Of a stretch of 64,000 nt of DNA, positions 63,300 through 64,000 are shown one piece after another. The stretch is from Mycogone perniciosa (Eukaryota; Ascomycota; Sordariomycetes; Hypocreales; Hypocreaceae). Position 1 is the first letter of the stretch. Each line of letters opens with the position of its first letter. The translations under genes were made by a program, and so were the position numbers. Below the pieces are notes generated by a model. That model was not told the DNA's origin and did not search any database. It was given only the letters and a program-made list of their open reading frames with translations. The stretch is from contig JAOALB010000107.1 of the NCBI GenBank assembly GCA_025331125.1, forward strand, positions 1 through 64,000, in the 5' to 3' direction.

Positions 63300-64000
63300 G
63301 CACTATGCTTTAATATATATATTATAGGTTATTTTATATAGACTATTTAATAAATAAATATTAAAACCTTTCTTTAAGGTTTATTAAAACTCTTAAAACT
63401 ATCTGCAAGGATATAATCAATATAACTGGCTTTTAATACTTAAAGATAAATAATATATATAATTATATATATACTCTTTATTAAATAAAAAATATAATAC
63501 TATGTTTAATACTTTTTTTAAGTTTATAAGTATAGTTAAAATATAATATAATATCTTTATATATTATATTAAATAAAATAATAAAAAGGCTATAATAGCA
63601 AGTAAAGGTTCAATATACTATTAGCTTTAGGCGGATAAAAAAGGAATAATCTTAAAGCTTTTGCCTTTATATATCTATAAGTTAAATAGTATATTAAAAT
63701 GTATAGGCTAGGAAGTTATAATTAAATTAACTAAAATGCTTAACTATATTAATTTTCCAGATAACTTATAGCTTAAAGGCGCTAAAGCAGTAATATACTT
63801 TATTAATATAAGCCTATTATATATACTTAAGACAATATTACTGATTAATAAATTAAAGTAATAGTTTCGCGATTTTGCCCCTTTTTTTATAAAAAGGCTT
63901 TCTGTAGATTTATAGCTAAATTAAAATAGGATTTATACTTATAGCTGCTGCGCCTATATATTAAATAAAGACTATAAAGATAACTGAAATAAAAAAGAAT
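63300..64000 (+). mobile_element. Copia A, segment 3 (integrase), runs out of the window
   Basis: Resumes copia A after TSD GCACT (63300-63304) and aligns with copia B ~35355-36055. The integrase core is readable at ~63590-63850: DNKKAIIASKG, LYIYKLN, GQEVIIKLTKM and KAVIYFINI, with several stops. The RT half and 3' LTR would lie beyond base 64000. Confidence 0.82.

Larger units (their letters stand above)
900..64000. other. RIP-degraded AT-rich isochore made of nested retrotransposons
   Basis: By eye the sequence is overwhelmingly A+T, full of TpA and poor in CpA/CpG, with stop codons in every frame. Repeat copies differ from one another mainly by C>T and G>A changes. That is the signature of repeat-induced point mutation in Pezizomycotina. 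Exceptions that keep C and G are short: the solo LTR at 52090-52262, the TRIM-like element at 48673-49117, parts of 14700-15740 and the triplet-repeat tract near 39100-39420. RIP indices were not computed. Confidence 0.85.

Overview
The window looks like the edge of an AT-rich, RIP-degraded isochore in a filamentous ascomycete (Pezizomycotina). RIP is repeat-induced point mutation, which turns C:G into T:A in duplicated DNA, favouring CpA>TpA. Only the first ~0.9 kb has normal base composition. It carries the 3' end of one recognisable gene, a carboxylesterase/type-B lipase. From ~0.9 kb to the end the DNA is mostly A+T with stops in all frames. No tRNA, rRNA, CRISPR array or intact transposase/polymerase gene was seen.

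The degraded part can be read as retrotransposons nested inside one another. Boundaries come from paired LTRs, target-site duplications (TSDs), polypurine tracts (PPTs), primer sites and decayed protein motifs. Layout: (1) a full-length Ty3/gypsy element with 171-172 bp LTRs, + strand, 1043-7703, TSD ATATT. (2) 229 bp of non-element sequence, 7704-7932. (3) A Ty1/copia element (copia A, 274 bp LTR), + strand, starting at 7933 and leaving the window at 64000. Copia A is split twice: at 10006/52535 by a second gypsy copy in reverse (gypsy 2, 10007-52534, TSD GTATT), and at 52770/63300 by a large reverse-strand Ty3/gypsy element ('large gypsy', 52771-63299, TSD GCACT).

Gypsy 2 is itself interrupted three times. 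First, a Tad1-like LINE (reverse) occupies ~14667-42985. That LINE is split by a three-LTR large-gypsy composite (19648-41720, TSD GCGAT/GCAAT), which is split in turn by copia B (33268-40219, + strand, TSD TTAAA). Second, copia C (43635-51308, reverse) contains a tiny 445-bp TRIM-like element (48673-49117, TSD AGTTA). Third, a solo gypsy LTR sits at 52090-52262 (TSD TTATT). The deepest chain is five elements: copia A > gypsy 2 > LINE > large-gypsy composite > copia B.

The best candidate for something undescribed is the TRIM-like element: 76-bp LTRs, a primer site apparently complementary to an internal (half) initiator-tRNA-Met site shared with the copia elements, a PPT, an internal 22-bp palindrome plus tandem repeats, and little RIP damage. 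Other points of interest are the ~4 kb region downstream of integrase in the large gypsy family, its three-LTR composite and its RT-deleted copy. All coordinates were aligned by eye. Element classes and nesting are well supported by TSDs, but domain edges inside the decayed elements are approximate.
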